A stretch of 15,934 nucleotides of DNA from Candidatus Omnitrophota bacterium (GTDB taxonomy: Bacteria > Omnitrophota > Gorgyraeia > Gygaellales > Profunditerraquicolaceae): the NCBI GenBank assembly GCA_030691585.1, contig JAUYEC010000022.1, positions 1 to 15,934 on the forward strand, in the 5' to 3' direction. Positions 6,433 to 13,610 of this stretch are shown in pieces. Position numbers and translations under genes: made by a program. Position 1 is the stretch's first letter. Each line of letters opens with the position of its first letter. The notes beneath the pieces are model-generated. The model was not told where the DNA came from and did not search any database. It worked only from the letters and a program-made list of their open reading frames with translations.

Positions 6433-6879
6433 ATGGTAGAAATACTTACGGAGGTAATCCGGAATAAGATTTTTATGACTACTGTGTCCGCCTGGTTGAT
6501 CGCCCAGACCGTAAAAGTGACCCTGGGGGTGATCCGGCAGAAGAGATTTGATTTTCGCTGGTTTGTGGGCACGGGCGGTATGCCTTCAAGCCATGCTGCC
6601 GGTGCATCTTGCCTTGCTACGGCTATCGGCTTAAATCAAGGTTTTGACAGCGCGTATTTCGCGCTGGCCGCATCTTTCGCGCTGGTGGTGATGTTTGACG
6701 CGCAGGGCGTGCGGCGCGCCGCCGGCCGGCAGGCGCGTATTTTAAACAGGATCACCGAAGATATTTACTGGCAGGGCCGGATCAAAGATGACCGGTTGCG
6801 CGAGCTGCTCGGGCATACGCCGGTTGAAGTCATTGCCGGTTTGTTTCTTGGCATACTTATCGCTATACTCGGTCAATAA
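6433..6879 (+). CDS. Divergent PAP2 family (DUF212) membrane protein
   Basis: A 148-residue protein of the divergent PAP2 family (DUF212), related to acid phosphatase/vanadium haloperoxidase-fold lipid phosphatases. Family signatures are clear: GTGGMPSSHAAG (46-57), MFDAQGVRRAAGRQA (87-101), LNRI, and GHTPVEVIAGLFLGI (127-141). Hydrophobic stretches near residues 15-34, 55-70, 73-88 and 130-147 suggest a small polytopic inner-membrane protein. The histidines in SSHAA and GHTP are the likely catalytic-type residues by analogy with PAP2 proteins; the substrate is not established for this group, but a polyprenyl or phospholipid phosphate is a reasonable guess. The start has only a weak AAAAGG site. 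It is 22 bases before the L,D-transpeptidase gene, so an envelope role fits the context. Confidence 0.88.
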   Translation: MVEILTEVIRNKIFMTTVSAWLIAQTVKVTLGVIRQKRFDFRWFVGTGGMPSSHAAGASCLATAIGLNQGFDSAYFALAASFALVVMFDAQGVRRAAGRQARILNRITEDIYWQGRIKDDRLRELLGHTPVEVIAGLFLGILIAILGQ

Positions 6880-6901
6880 TTCTATCAATCTGGAGGACTT
6901 C

Positions 6902-7720
6902 GTGAATAAAAAAATAGCTGTTATAATCGCCGCCGCCGCAGGGCTCGCGTTACTTATTGTTATTTTATTTGTTACCGGCAGAAAGAGCCCCTCAATCCCC
7001 GCCGAATCCGCCCCGGACAGAGAAATCGCTGTTTTGGTTGACCAGGCCAAAGATCTGGAGGTAAAGGGAGAACTTCTGGGCGCCAAGGCGGTTTATCAGA
7101 AATTGGTATCCGATTATTTTAATTCCTCCGAGGTGATGAACTGGCAGAAGAAAGAGGAGGACTTAAACATAAAGTTATTGTTTTCGCCGGTTGTTACACC
7201 CAAAAGCGTTCTCTATGAGATAAAACCCGGCGACAGCCTGGCTAAGATCGCGGTGCTTTTTAATACCACGGTGGATTTTCTCATGAAAAGCAACAATCTT
7301 GACAGCGACAGAATAATGCCCGGCAGGAAGATCAAAGTCTGGAACGCGCCCTTTAACATCTTTGTAGATAAATCCCAGAACGCCCTGATCCTTAAATCCG
7401 ACGATGAAATCATCAAGACATACGTTGTCTCCACGGGGAAAAATAATTCTACCCCGGCCGGAACTTTTAAGATCACTAATAAACTGATGAATCCTACCTG
7501 GTTCAAGGCAGGGGCAGTTGTGCCTGCCTCGAGCCCGGAAAACGTCCTTGGTACGCGCTGGCTGGGTTTTAACCTCGCCGGTTACGGCGTCCACGGAACC
7601 ACCGAACCCCAGACCCTCGGGCAGCAGGTAACCCAGGGCTGCGTGCGCATGGCTAACCCCGAAGTAGAAGAATTATACAGCATCGTCCCCACAGGCACGG
7701 AAGTTACCATTGTTGAATAA
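6902..7720 (+). CDS. LysM and L,D-transpeptidase (YkuD) domain protein
   Basis: A 272-residue envelope enzyme expected to form or exchange 3-3 peptidoglycan cross-links or to anchor proteins to the wall. The start is GTG 6902, with TGGAGG five bases upstream; longer in-frame readings run back into the preceding gene. Residues 5-24 form an N-terminal membrane anchor or signal segment. About 38-90 is a TPR-like helical stretch (AKDLEVKGELLGAKAVYQKLV). LysM covers about 103-147 (YEIKPGDSLAKIAVLFNTTVDFLMKSNNL). The YkuD domain (about 152-270) has the catalytic motif with His231 in YGVHGTTEP and Cys247 in TQGCVRMAN. The stop TAA is followed after one base by the palindromic repeat in front of accA. 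Confidence 0.93.
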   Translation: MNKKIAVIIAAAAGLALLIVILFVTGRKSPSIPAESAPDREIAVLVDQAKDLEVKGELLGAKAVYQKLVSDYFNSSEVMNWQKKEEDLNIKLLFSPVVTPKSVLYEIKPGDSLAKIAVLFNTTVDFLMKSNNLDSDRIMPGRKIKVWNAPFNIFVDKSQNALILKSDDEIIKTYVVSTGKNNSTPAGTFKITNKLMNPTWFKAGAVVPASSPENVLGTRWLGFNLAGYGVHGTTEPQTLGQQVTQGCVRMANPEVEELYSIVPTGTEVTIVE

Positions 7721-7721
7721 C

Positions 7722-7758
7722 GACCCCTCGACTTCGCTCGGGGTAAACGAACGACGAA
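7722..7758 (+). repeat. Palindromic repeat copy 2, in the accA leader
   Basis: 7722-7750 is identical to 152-180 in mnmE, with the palindromic core at 7724-7743. CGAACGACGAAA (7748-7759) is also shared with the mnmE copy. It fills the entire gap between the transpeptidase stop (7720) and the accA ATG (7760). Confidence 0.88.
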
Positions 7759-7759
7759 A

Positions 7760-8707
7760 ATGGCCGGACTTGATTTTGAAAAACCCATAGCGGAATTAGA
7801 AAAAAAGATCCAGGAGCTCAGGAAATTCGTCTCCGAAAAAAAGATAGATTTGACTTCCGAGGTCAAGCGCCTGGAGGACAAGCTTGAATATCTTAAAAAA
7901 GAGACCTACGGCAACCTTACTGCCTGGCAGAGGGTGCAGCTTGCCCGCCATCCGCAGAGGCCGTACACGCTGGATTACATCAATATGTTGATGACCGATT
8001 TCCTCGAGATTCACGGCGACCGTCTATTTGGCGACGATAAAGCCATGATCACGGGGTATGCGAAAATTGACGGGCAAAAAATCGCCATTATCGGGCACCA
8101 GAAAGGCAGGGACACCAAGGAAAACCTCAAGCGTAATTTCGGCTGCGCGCATCCGGAAGGCTATCGCAAGGCGCTTAGAATGATGCAGATGGCTGAAGAG
8201 TTTGGCAGGCCGGTGGTGATATTTATAGATACACCCGGGGCGTATCCCGGTATAGGCGCTGAAGAGCGCGGCCAATCGCAGGCCATAGCGCTTAACCTCA
8301 GAGAAATGGCCCGCATTACCACTCCGATAGTTTCCATCGTTATCGGCGAAGGCGGATCGGGTGGTGCATTAGGCGTTGGCGTGGCGGACCGCGTCCTGGT
8401 TATGGAAAACGCTTATTATTCGGTCATCTCGCCTGAAGGATGCGCCGCCATACTTTGGAAGAATGGCGCCAAGGCGCCTGAGGCGGCAGAGGCCTTGAAA
8501 TTGACCGCGCAGGACCTCTTAAGCCGCGGTATTATAGACGGTATCGTCCCGGAACCTTTGGGTGGAGCGCATCGCGACCCGGAGCGTGCCGCGGCCGGCA
8601 TCAGGGAAGCGATCAATAAAAACCTCAAAGAATTATTGGCCTTGAACGAAGAAGACCTGCTGGCGCAGAGGTATCAAAAATTCAGAAGCATGGGCGTATC
8701 TAAATGA
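7760..8707 (+). CDS. accA: Acetyl-CoA carboxylase carboxyltransferase subunit alpha
   Basis: AccA with AccD transfers the carboxyl group from carboxybiotin to acetyl-CoA, giving malonyl-CoA for fatty acid synthesis. The 315-residue length and the N-terminus MAGLDFEKPIAELEKKI match the family, which supports ATG 7760. The N-terminal helical part (1-60) is followed by the crotonase-fold domain with HPQRPYTLDYI, GHQKGRDTKENL, FGCAHPEGYRKALR, FIDTPGAYPGIGAEERGQ and the oxyanion-type loop GEGGSGGALG (196-205), then SPEGCAAILWK. All expected motifs are present. Odd: no Shine-Dalgarno sequence precedes the start, because the leader consists of the palindromic repeat. accD and the biotin carboxylase genes are not in the window. 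A PadR-type regulator follows eight bases later. Confidence 0.97.
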   Translation: MAGLDFEKPIAELEKKIQELRKFVSEKKIDLTSEVKRLEDKLEYLKKETYGNLTAWQRVQLARHPQRPYTLDYINMLMTDFLEIHGDRLFGDDKAMITGYAKIDGQKIAIIGHQKGRDTKENLKRNFGCAHPEGYRKALRMMQMAEEFGRPVVIFIDTPGAYPGIGAEERGQSQAIALNLREMARITTPIVSIVIGEGGSGGALGVGVADRVLVMENAYYSVISPEGCAAILWKNGAKAPEAAEALKLTAQDLLSRGIIDGIVPEPLGGAHRDPERAAAGIREAINKNLKELLALNEEDLLAQRYQKFRSMGVSK

Positions 8708-8715
8708 TCTAAAGT

Positions 8716-9231
8716 ATGATCGAGAGCGAGCTGCTTTTACTGGGCCTGTTGCGCGAGAGCCCCAAGCACGGTTACGAAATAAAGACCAAGATCAGGCAGA
8801 TATTGTCATTGTTTGCCGGAGTTGAGTTAAAGTCAATATATTATCCTCTGAGATTGTTGGAAAAAAAAGGTCTGGTGGTCAAGCGGGTTTCTAAAACCGG
8901 CCGCCGGCCGGCGCGTATAGTCTATTGCCTGACCCCTATTGGTAAGGCGCGTTTTGACGAGCTCTTAGCCCATAGCATACTTGATTTCAGGCGGCCGCAG
9001 TTCAGCCTGGACCTTAGCCTCTATTTCCTGCCTTTTATGCCGCCGGTCATTGCCCGGCGCCGCCTGCGCGCACGCCTCTTGATCCTGAATAAACTCTCCG
9101 GCGAACTGGAAGAAATGATCAGCCGGCGCCTGGATATGCAGCCGGTATCCCTGAGCCATATCCTCAAGCACAACCTGAATATGCTGCGCGCCGAAAGCAG
9201 CTTTATCTCCGGCCTTTTGGAGAACATCTAA
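8716..9231 (+). CDS. PadR family transcriptional regulator
   Basis: A 171-residue protein with a PadR-type winged helix at the N-terminus: LLLLGLLRESPKHGYEIKTKI, then ELKSIYYPLRLLEKKGLVVKR and the wing KTGRRPARIVYCLTPIGKARFDELL (to about residue 78). The longer C-terminal part (about 79-171) is helical and basic and should serve for dimerisation, as in subfamily 2 or longer PadR proteins. Family members are usually repressors that respond to small molecules or envelope stress. It lies eight bases after accA without a strong ribosome binding site, so it is probably translated with accA. Its target and ligand cannot be told from sequence. Confidence 0.88.
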   Translation: MIESELLLLGLLRESPKHGYEIKTKIRQILSLFAGVELKSIYYPLRLLEKKGLVVKRVSKTGRRPARIVYCLTPIGKARFDELLAHSILDFRRPQFSLDLSLYFLPFMPPVIARRRLRARLLILNKLSGELEEMISRRLDMQPVSLSHILKHNLNMLRAESSFISGLLENI

Positions 9232-9236
9232 CCTCA

Positions 9237-9270
9237 TTTTGTAGCGGAGGTTTAAACCTCTGCTACAAAA
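9237..9270. repeat. Palindrome, GTAGCGGAGGTTTAAACCTC type
   Basis: The arms TTTTGTAGCGGAGGTTT and AAACCTCTGCTACAAAA (17 bases each) pair fully except for one G-T, which would be a wobble pair in RNA. There is no loop spacer. The GAGGTTTAAACCTC centre is shared with the palindrome at 14262-14291. No T-tract follows on the plus strand, so it is not a typical terminator. Confidence 0.88.
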
Positions 9271-9312
9271 TCCCCCAATAGCCGATTGGTTATTCACCAG
9301 GCGTCAAACACC

Positions 9313-9341
9313 TTGAAAAATCGTGGGTTATATGTTATACT
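9313..9341 (+). promoter_or_regulatory. Sigma-70-like promoter for the gspE-K operon
   Basis: TTGAAA (9313-9318), a 17-base spacer, and TATACT (9336-9341): each hexamer matches the consensus at five of six positions. Transcription would start near 9348, about 45 bases before gspE. Confidence 0.65.
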
Positions 9342-9392
9342 TCTCTTTACGGCCGTTGACGCCTCTACATTGGCGGCCCAAAGATAACTACT

Positions 9393-11111
9393 ATGCCCAC
9401 TAAAGACGATATTCTAATCGGCAGCCTCCTGGTTGAAGAAGGCCTGGTGACTTCCGAGCAGCTGGAAGCGGGCCTTTCGGAGCAGAAAAGAGCCGGCGGC
9501 CTCATTTGCACGGTTCTGGTAAAGCTAGGCTTTGCGGCCGTTGATAAAATATTCGGCGTGCTCAGCCGCCAGTTGCATATTCCTTATATAAAGCTCAAAT
9601 CTGCCAATATCGAGCCGTTAGTCATCCAGAAAGTTCCCGCCAAGTTCGCCAGTCATTACAAGATCATCCCGCTGGAATTCAAAAATAATATCCTGGTTGT
9701 AGCTATGGCTGACCCTCTGGACATCCGGACTTTAGATGACCTCAGGCTGCTCTTGGATGTTGACGTCAAGGGCGTTTTAGCCGGGGAAAGAGAAATAGAA
9801 GAAGCCATACGCAAATATTACGGCGTGGGCGCCGAGACGCTGGAGCGCATCATTGCCCAGCAATCGAGCCCTGAAGAATTAAAAATTGAAGGCGGCAATG
9901 TTGAAGATATCGAAGCCATGGCCGAAGACGCCTCTATCATCAAATTCGTCAACCAGGTCTTGTCGGAGGCGGTCAAGGAGCGGGCCACGGATATCCACCT
10001 TGAGCCTTTTCAAAACGAATTGCGCACGCGCTACCGCATTGACGGCATACTCTACGACATCAATATCCCCGATACGATTAAATATTTTCACCAGGCGATC
10101 GTCTCCCGCGTCAAGATCATGTCCGAGCTCAACATCGCCGAGCACCGCCTGCCCCAGGACGGAAGGATAAAGATCAAGATCGGCGAAAGCGAGCTTGACC
10201 TGCGCGTATCCACTATCCCCACGGCTTTCGGAGAGGCGGTGCATATCCGGCTCTTGAGCCCGCAGTTTTTCCTTGAATTGAATAATCTCGGTTTCCTCCC
10301 TGAGGACCTGCGCATAGTTGAAAGCATGATCAAAAAACCGCACGGGGTGATTTTTGTCACCGGCCCTACCGGGTCGGGAAAGTCCACGACATTATACGCG
10401 GCCCTGGCGCGGATAAATTCATCTGCCGTAAAGATCATCACCATTGAGGACCCGATAGAATACCAGTTAAGAGGGGTTAACCAGATACAGGTCAACCCGA
10501 AGATCGGTTTTACTTTTGCCACCGGCCTGCGCCATATGCTCCGGCATGATCCGGACGTGATGATGGTTGGCGAGGTCAGGGATTATGAGACCGCTGAGAT
10601 CGCCATCCGCGCCTCCCTTACCGGCCACCTGGTTTTTTCTACTCTGCACACCAACGACGCTGCCGGGGCAGTTACCCGGCTCCTGGATATGGGTATTGAG
10701 CCGTTCCTGGTTTCCTCGTCGCTGGAATGCCTTGTTGCCCAGCGCCTGGTGCGGCGCATTTGCCCTAAATGTAAGATGCAGGTTCAGAACAGCCGGGAGG
10801 CAATCACACAGATCGCTAAAGACACCGGTACGGCCGCCGATAATATTGTAATTTACGAAGGCAAGGGTTGCCAGGAATGCCGGTTCACCGGTTTTCGCGG
10901 ACGGACAGCCATTCATGAGGTGCTCGTCGTCAACCACCAGATAAGGGAGTTGATCCTGGCACGCGCCTCCAGCCAGCAAATAAAACAAAAGGCGGTAGCG
11001 CAGGGCATGCGTACTTTGCGCTCAAGCGGCCTTAAGAAAGTACTGGAGGGCCTGACAACTTATACAGAGGTTATCCGGGTCACCCAGCAGGAAGAGCTGC
11101 CTGAAGATTAA
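9393..11111 (+). CDS. gspE: Type II secretion ATPase GspE
   Basis: The hexameric cytoplasmic ATPase that powers pseudopilus assembly in type II secretion; PilB of type IV pili is the close alternative, but the downstream G-H-I-J-K set favours GspE. It has 572 residues. The N-terminal MshEN-like domain (about 8-165) has two 24-residue motifs (8-31, 37-60) separated by five residues. The motor domain shows Walker A GPTGSGKS (324-331), the Asp box around IEDPIEY, Walker B in DPDVMMVGEVRD (386-397) and the His box LTGHLVFSTLHTND. The zinc-binding knuckle is CPKC (457-460) and CQEC (493-496), typical of GspE/PilB. Odd: the Arg-Leu-Gly positions used for c-di-GMP contact in MshEN domains read LIG and LIC. 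ATG 9393 has no strong ribosome site. Its stop overlaps gspF by one base (TAATG). Confidence 0.95.
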   Translation: MPTKDDILIGSLLVEEGLVTSEQLEAGLSEQKRAGGLICTVLVKLGFAAVDKIFGVLSRQLHIPYIKLKSANIEPLVIQKVPAKFASHYKIIPLEFKNNILVVAMADPLDIRTLDDLRLLLDVDVKGVLAGEREIEEAIRKYYGVGAETLERIIAQQSSPEELKIEGGNVEDIEAMAEDASIIKFVNQVLSEAVKERATDIHLEPFQNELRTRYRIDGILYDINIPDTIKYFHQAIVSRVKIMSELNIAEHRLPQDGRIKIKIGESELDLRVSTIPTAFGEAVHIRLLSPQFFLELNNLGFLPEDLRIVESMIKKPHGVIFVTGPTGSGKSTTLYAALARINSSAVKIITIEDPIEYQLRGVNQIQVNPKIGFTFATGLRHMLRHDPDVMMVGEVRDYETAEIAIRASLTGHLVFSTLHTNDAAGAVTRLLDMGIEPFLVSSSLECLVAQRLVRRICPKCKMQVQNSREAITQIAKDTGTAADNIVIYEGKGCQECRFTGFRGRTAIHEVLVVNHQIRELILARASSQQIKQKAVAQGMRTLRSSGLKKVLEGLTTYTEVIRVTQQEELPED

Positions 11112-12319
11112 TGTCCAGATATATCTATAGCGCAAAATCCCAACCTTATAAGACGGTTCGCGGGGATATTGAAGCGGAATCGCTCCAAGAGGCGATAAAC
11201 AAGCTGAATAAAATGGGCTATTTTCCCGTTTCCGTCCAGCCGCAGGAAGCGCTTTTTGAAAAGCAGAATATTTTAAATCTGCCAAAGGTGCCTGTCAAAG
11301 ACATGGCCGTATTTACCCGGCAGTTATCCAGCCTTATGGGCTCGGGTGTAAATATGTTGGAGGCGCTTTCCATTGCCGGGCACCAGGCGCCGAATAAATA
11401 TTTAAGAATTGCCGTAGACGGTGTGGCCGGCAGGATCAAAGACGGCCTGCCTTTATCGGAATGTATCCGCGCCTATCCCGGCTTGTTTTCCGGGCTTTAC
11501 TCCGCCATGGTCCGCTCAGGAGAGGTGGCAGGCAACCTGGAGCAGGTCCTTAAACGGCTGGCCGATTTTTTAGAGAAAGAAGAGGATTTCCGCTCTTCTT
11601 TGCGCCAGGCGCTGGCCTATCCTGTTTTTGTCCTGGCAGTAAGCGTATTGACCGTAGTGGTACTTTTGGCCTTTGTCATACCGCGCCTTGCGGGCATGTT
11701 TACGGATATGGGGCAGGCCCTGCCTGTTCCGACGCAGATATTGATCAATGTTTCCGGTTTCTTGCGCGCGTATTGGTGGCTGCTCTTGTTTGGTATCAGC
11801 GCCGGCGTATTTACTCTGCGCAGGCTATACCGCCGGCCGCAGGCAAAGTCCTATTTTGACGGCATCAAACTTAAATCGGCATTTTTTGGTAAGATCATCC
11901 TGAAGGCGCAGATCAGCCGCTTGATGCGCACATTGTCGCTTTTACTCTCCAGCGGCATCCCGATATTGGAGGCCTTGGATATTTCCACTTCGGTTCTGAC
12001 AAACGAGGTCCTGCGGCAGGAAGCGTTCGGGTTCAGGGGCCAGATCAGCAAAGGGGCGAGTTTTTCCCGCTGCTTAAAGGCGTCAAAATTATTTCCCGCT
12101 TATGTGACCAACATCGTGGCCGTAGGAGAAGAAACAGGGGCCATGGAAAAATCTCTTTTGCGCCTGGCCGATGATTACGAAAAAGAAGTGGACGGTGTGG
12201 TCAAGACTGCCACGCGCCTGTTGGAGCCGGTGGTCATCCTGATCATGGGTTTGATCGTCGGTTTTATCGTCTTATGTATGCTGCTGCCGATATTCCAGAT
12301 CAATTTGATCGCAAGGTAG
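11111..12319 (+). CDS. gspF: Type II secretion inner-membrane platform protein GspF
   Basis: A 402-residue polytopic protein of the inner-membrane platform that couples GspE to pseudopilin insertion. The N-terminus (MSRYIYSAKSQPYKTVRGDIEAES) matches the GspF-type start. Two homologous T2SSF domains cover about 66-188 and 268-390; each has a helical bundle with the family signature (RQLSSLMGSGVNMLEALSIAG; MRTLSLLLSSGIPILEALDIS) and VRSGEVAGNLEQVL or VAVGEETGAMEKSL. Membrane segments lie near 170-191, 213-236 and 373-397. The start overlaps the gspE stop by one base, which suggests coupled translation. The stop codon touches the palindromic element that separates gspF from gspG. Confidence 0.95.
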   Translation: MSRYIYSAKSQPYKTVRGDIEAESLQEAINKLNKMGYFPVSVQPQEALFEKQNILNLPKVPVKDMAVFTRQLSSLMGSGVNMLEALSIAGHQAPNKYLRIAVDGVAGRIKDGLPLSECIRAYPGLFSGLYSAMVRSGEVAGNLEQVLKRLADFLEKEEDFRSSLRQALAYPVFVLAVSVLTVVVLLAFVIPRLAGMFTDMGQALPVPTQILINVSGFLRAYWWLLLFGISAGVFTLRRLYRRPQAKSYFDGIKLKSAFFGKIILKAQISRLMRTLSLLLSSGIPILEALDISTSVLTNEVLRQEAFGFRGQISKGASFSRCLKASKLFPAYVTNIVAVGEETGAMEKSLLRLADDYEKEVDGVVKTATRLLEPVVILIMGLIVGFIVLCMLLPIFQINLIAR

Positions 12320-12392
12320 GGACGGTTCTCAAACCAAAGCAAAACTGTCCCCCAAGAGGGGACAGTTTACGATTGAGTTAAGAACCGTCCCT
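12318..12392. repeat. Two-arm palindromic element between gspF and gspG
   Basis: The outer arms AGGGACGGTTCT (12318-12329) and AGAACCGTCCCT (12381-12392) are exact inverted copies, and the inner arms AAACTGTCCCC (12342-12352) and GGGGACAGTTT (12358-12368) form an 11-bp hairpin with a six-base loop. The layout, two related GGGAC(A/G)GTT palindrome halves in inverted order, resembles a REPIN with a different core from those near the transposase. It fills the intercistronic gap. Confidence 0.88.
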
Positions 12393-12408
12393 GAAAATGG
12401 AGGGGTTT

Positions 12409-12798
12409 ATGAAGAGAAGAAGGGGTTTTACGCTTATCGAACTGATGCTTGTCGTTATCATCATCGGTGTCTTGGCGGCAATGGTTATGCCCCGGCTTTT
12501 CGGACGCTCCGAACAGGCCAGGATCGCCGCGGCCAAGGCGGATATCAATGCCAGCATTGCTTTGGCACTTGATCTTTTTGAGACGGACATCGGGCATTAT
12601 CCGCACAGCTTTGATGAGTTGATGCAGAAAGGGAGCAACCCGGATACCTGGAGGGGCCCGTATCTGAAGAAAAAACCGGTTGATCCCTGGGGCAGGCCCT
12701 ACGATTACAAGTTGGACAGCGACGGGAAAAATTATAAACTTTGCTCAAAAGGCCCTGATGAATCCGCCAACGGGGATGACATCTGTAATGACAGCTAG
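12409..12798 (+). CDS. gspG: Major pseudopilin GspG
   Basis: The main subunit of the type II pseudopilus. The start is ATG 12409, because GGAGGGG lies directly upstream; an ATG at 12397 overlaps that site. The 129-residue precursor has a six-residue basic leader, MKRRRG, then the cleavage point before FTLIEL, with Glu at mature position 5 and a hydrophobic helix (LMLVVIIIGVLAAMVMPRLFG). The C-terminal half has the GspG signature: DIGHYPHSFDELMQ, WRGPYLKKKPVDPWGRPYDYKL and a final acidic stretch (GPDESANGDD) consistent with the calcium site of GspG. Two cysteines (in KLCSK and DDICN) near the C-terminus could form a disulfide. It overlaps gspH by 11 bases. Confidence 0.95.
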   Translation: MKRRRGFTLIELMLVVIIIGVLAAMVMPRLFGRSEQARIAAAKADINASIALALDLFETDIGHYPHSFDELMQKGSNPDTWRGPYLKKKPVDPWGRPYDYKLDSDGKNYKLCSKGPDESANGDDICNDS

Positions 12799-13252
12799 GC
12801 TTAAGCCCCGGCCTTTTTGCGGGTTCACCCTGATTGAATTACTTCTGGTGGTTGTTCTTGTCGGTGTGCTGGTGGGCGTGGCTGCCCCGCGCCTGCGCTC
12901 TGTTGCCGCCGGGTATGAATTGGAAAATTTCGCAAAAGACGTTTATTATCTTGGTATGTACCTGCAATCAAGCGCCGTAGCCGAGAGAAAAATATACTGC
13001 TTGAGCATTGACATAGATCACCGCGGGTTTGCGGCCGCTTACAAAGAAGGAAATGTTTTAAAGCCGCTCACCGGCAGGTTCTCCGTGGCGCGCGTTGCTC
13101 CGCGGGGTGTTGCTATTATTACGGAAAATAAAGAAGTGTATTTTTATCCCGACGGCAGTATGGATGAAGCGCAGGTCAGTTTTAAGGGCGAGGGTAAACA
13201 GGGATTTTCTCTTAAATTCTCGGGAACAGGCGGTAGCATTGAGATGCAATAG
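12788..13252 (+). CDS. gspH: Minor pseudopilin GspH
   Basis: A 154-residue type IV pilin-like precursor. ATG 12788 lies inside the end of gspG (11-base overlap), giving a 12-residue leader MTARLKPRPFCG with Gly at -1, then FTLIELLLVVVLVGVLVGVAAPRL with Glu5. After the N-terminal helix the sequence has a GspH-like layout: YELENFAKDVYYLGMYLQSSAVAERK, then beta-rich sequence ending in SLKFSGTGGSIEMQ. The position between gspG and gspI supports GspH over another general pilin. Confidence in the H label is lower than for G because the family is variable. Its 3' end overlaps gspI by 14 bases. Confidence 0.85.
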   Translation: MTARLKPRPFCGFTLIELLLVVVLVGVLVGVAAPRLRSVAAGYELENFAKDVYYLGMYLQSSAVAERKIYCLSIDIDHRGFAAAYKEGNVLKPLTGRFSVARVAPRGVAIITENKEVYFYPDGSMDEAQVSFKGEGKQGFSLKFSGTGGSIEMQ

Positions 13253-13610
13253 GGCGTTTTCATTACTGGAAGTGATCATTACCGTGGCCGTTTTCTCTAC
13301 GGCGCTGGTTTTTGTGCTGCGCGCTTTTACCACCGTTCTTTTTGGCGCCCGGCTTAGCCAGGATATGACCCTGGCATGTTTGGCCGCGGAAAACAAACTC
13401 TGGGAAATCGAGCAGGCGCCTTCCACAGGGGCGGCCTATCCGGATAAAGAAGGCGCGCAGGTTATCCAGGACAGGGAATTCAAATGGAGTTACGAGCTTT
13501 TTCCGTCGTCGTACGCCTTGTTATCGGAGTTGGATCTGGCTATATCCTGGCGCCAGCACGCAGGCCGGGAAGCAAAAGTTGATATTGCCACGTATCTTAA
13601 AATTAAATGA
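13239..13610 (+). CDS. gspI: Minor pseudopilin GspI
   Basis: A minor pseudopilin of the tip complex with GspJ and GspK. No ATG or GTG is usable near the expected leader; TTG 13239, with AGGCGG five bases upstream, gives a 123-residue precursor with the leader MRCNRA followed by FSLLEVIITVAVFSTALVFVLRAF. A much earlier in-frame ATG (13095) would add a 48-residue extension inside gspH and is rejected. Glu is at mature position 5. LACLAAENKLWEIE is the GspI signature region. Odd: the residue before the cleavage site is Ala, where Gly is usual. The gene overlaps gspH by 14 bases and gspJ by four. Confidence 0.85.
   Translation: MRCNRAFSLLEVIITVAVFSTALVFVLRAFTTVLFGARLSQDMTLACLAAENKLWEIEQAPSTGAAYPDKEGAQVIQDREFKWSYELFPSSYALLSELDLAISWRQHAGREAKVDIATYLKIK

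Noticed and set aside
9237..9270. Rho-independent terminator after the PadR gene
   Set aside because: The stem is followed by A and C, not a T-tract, on the plus strand, and the sequence belongs to a palindrome family found elsewhere.
13095..13238. Longer gspI from ATG 13095
   Set aside because: It would place a leader of more than 50 residues before the pilin motif and lie almost wholly inside gspH.
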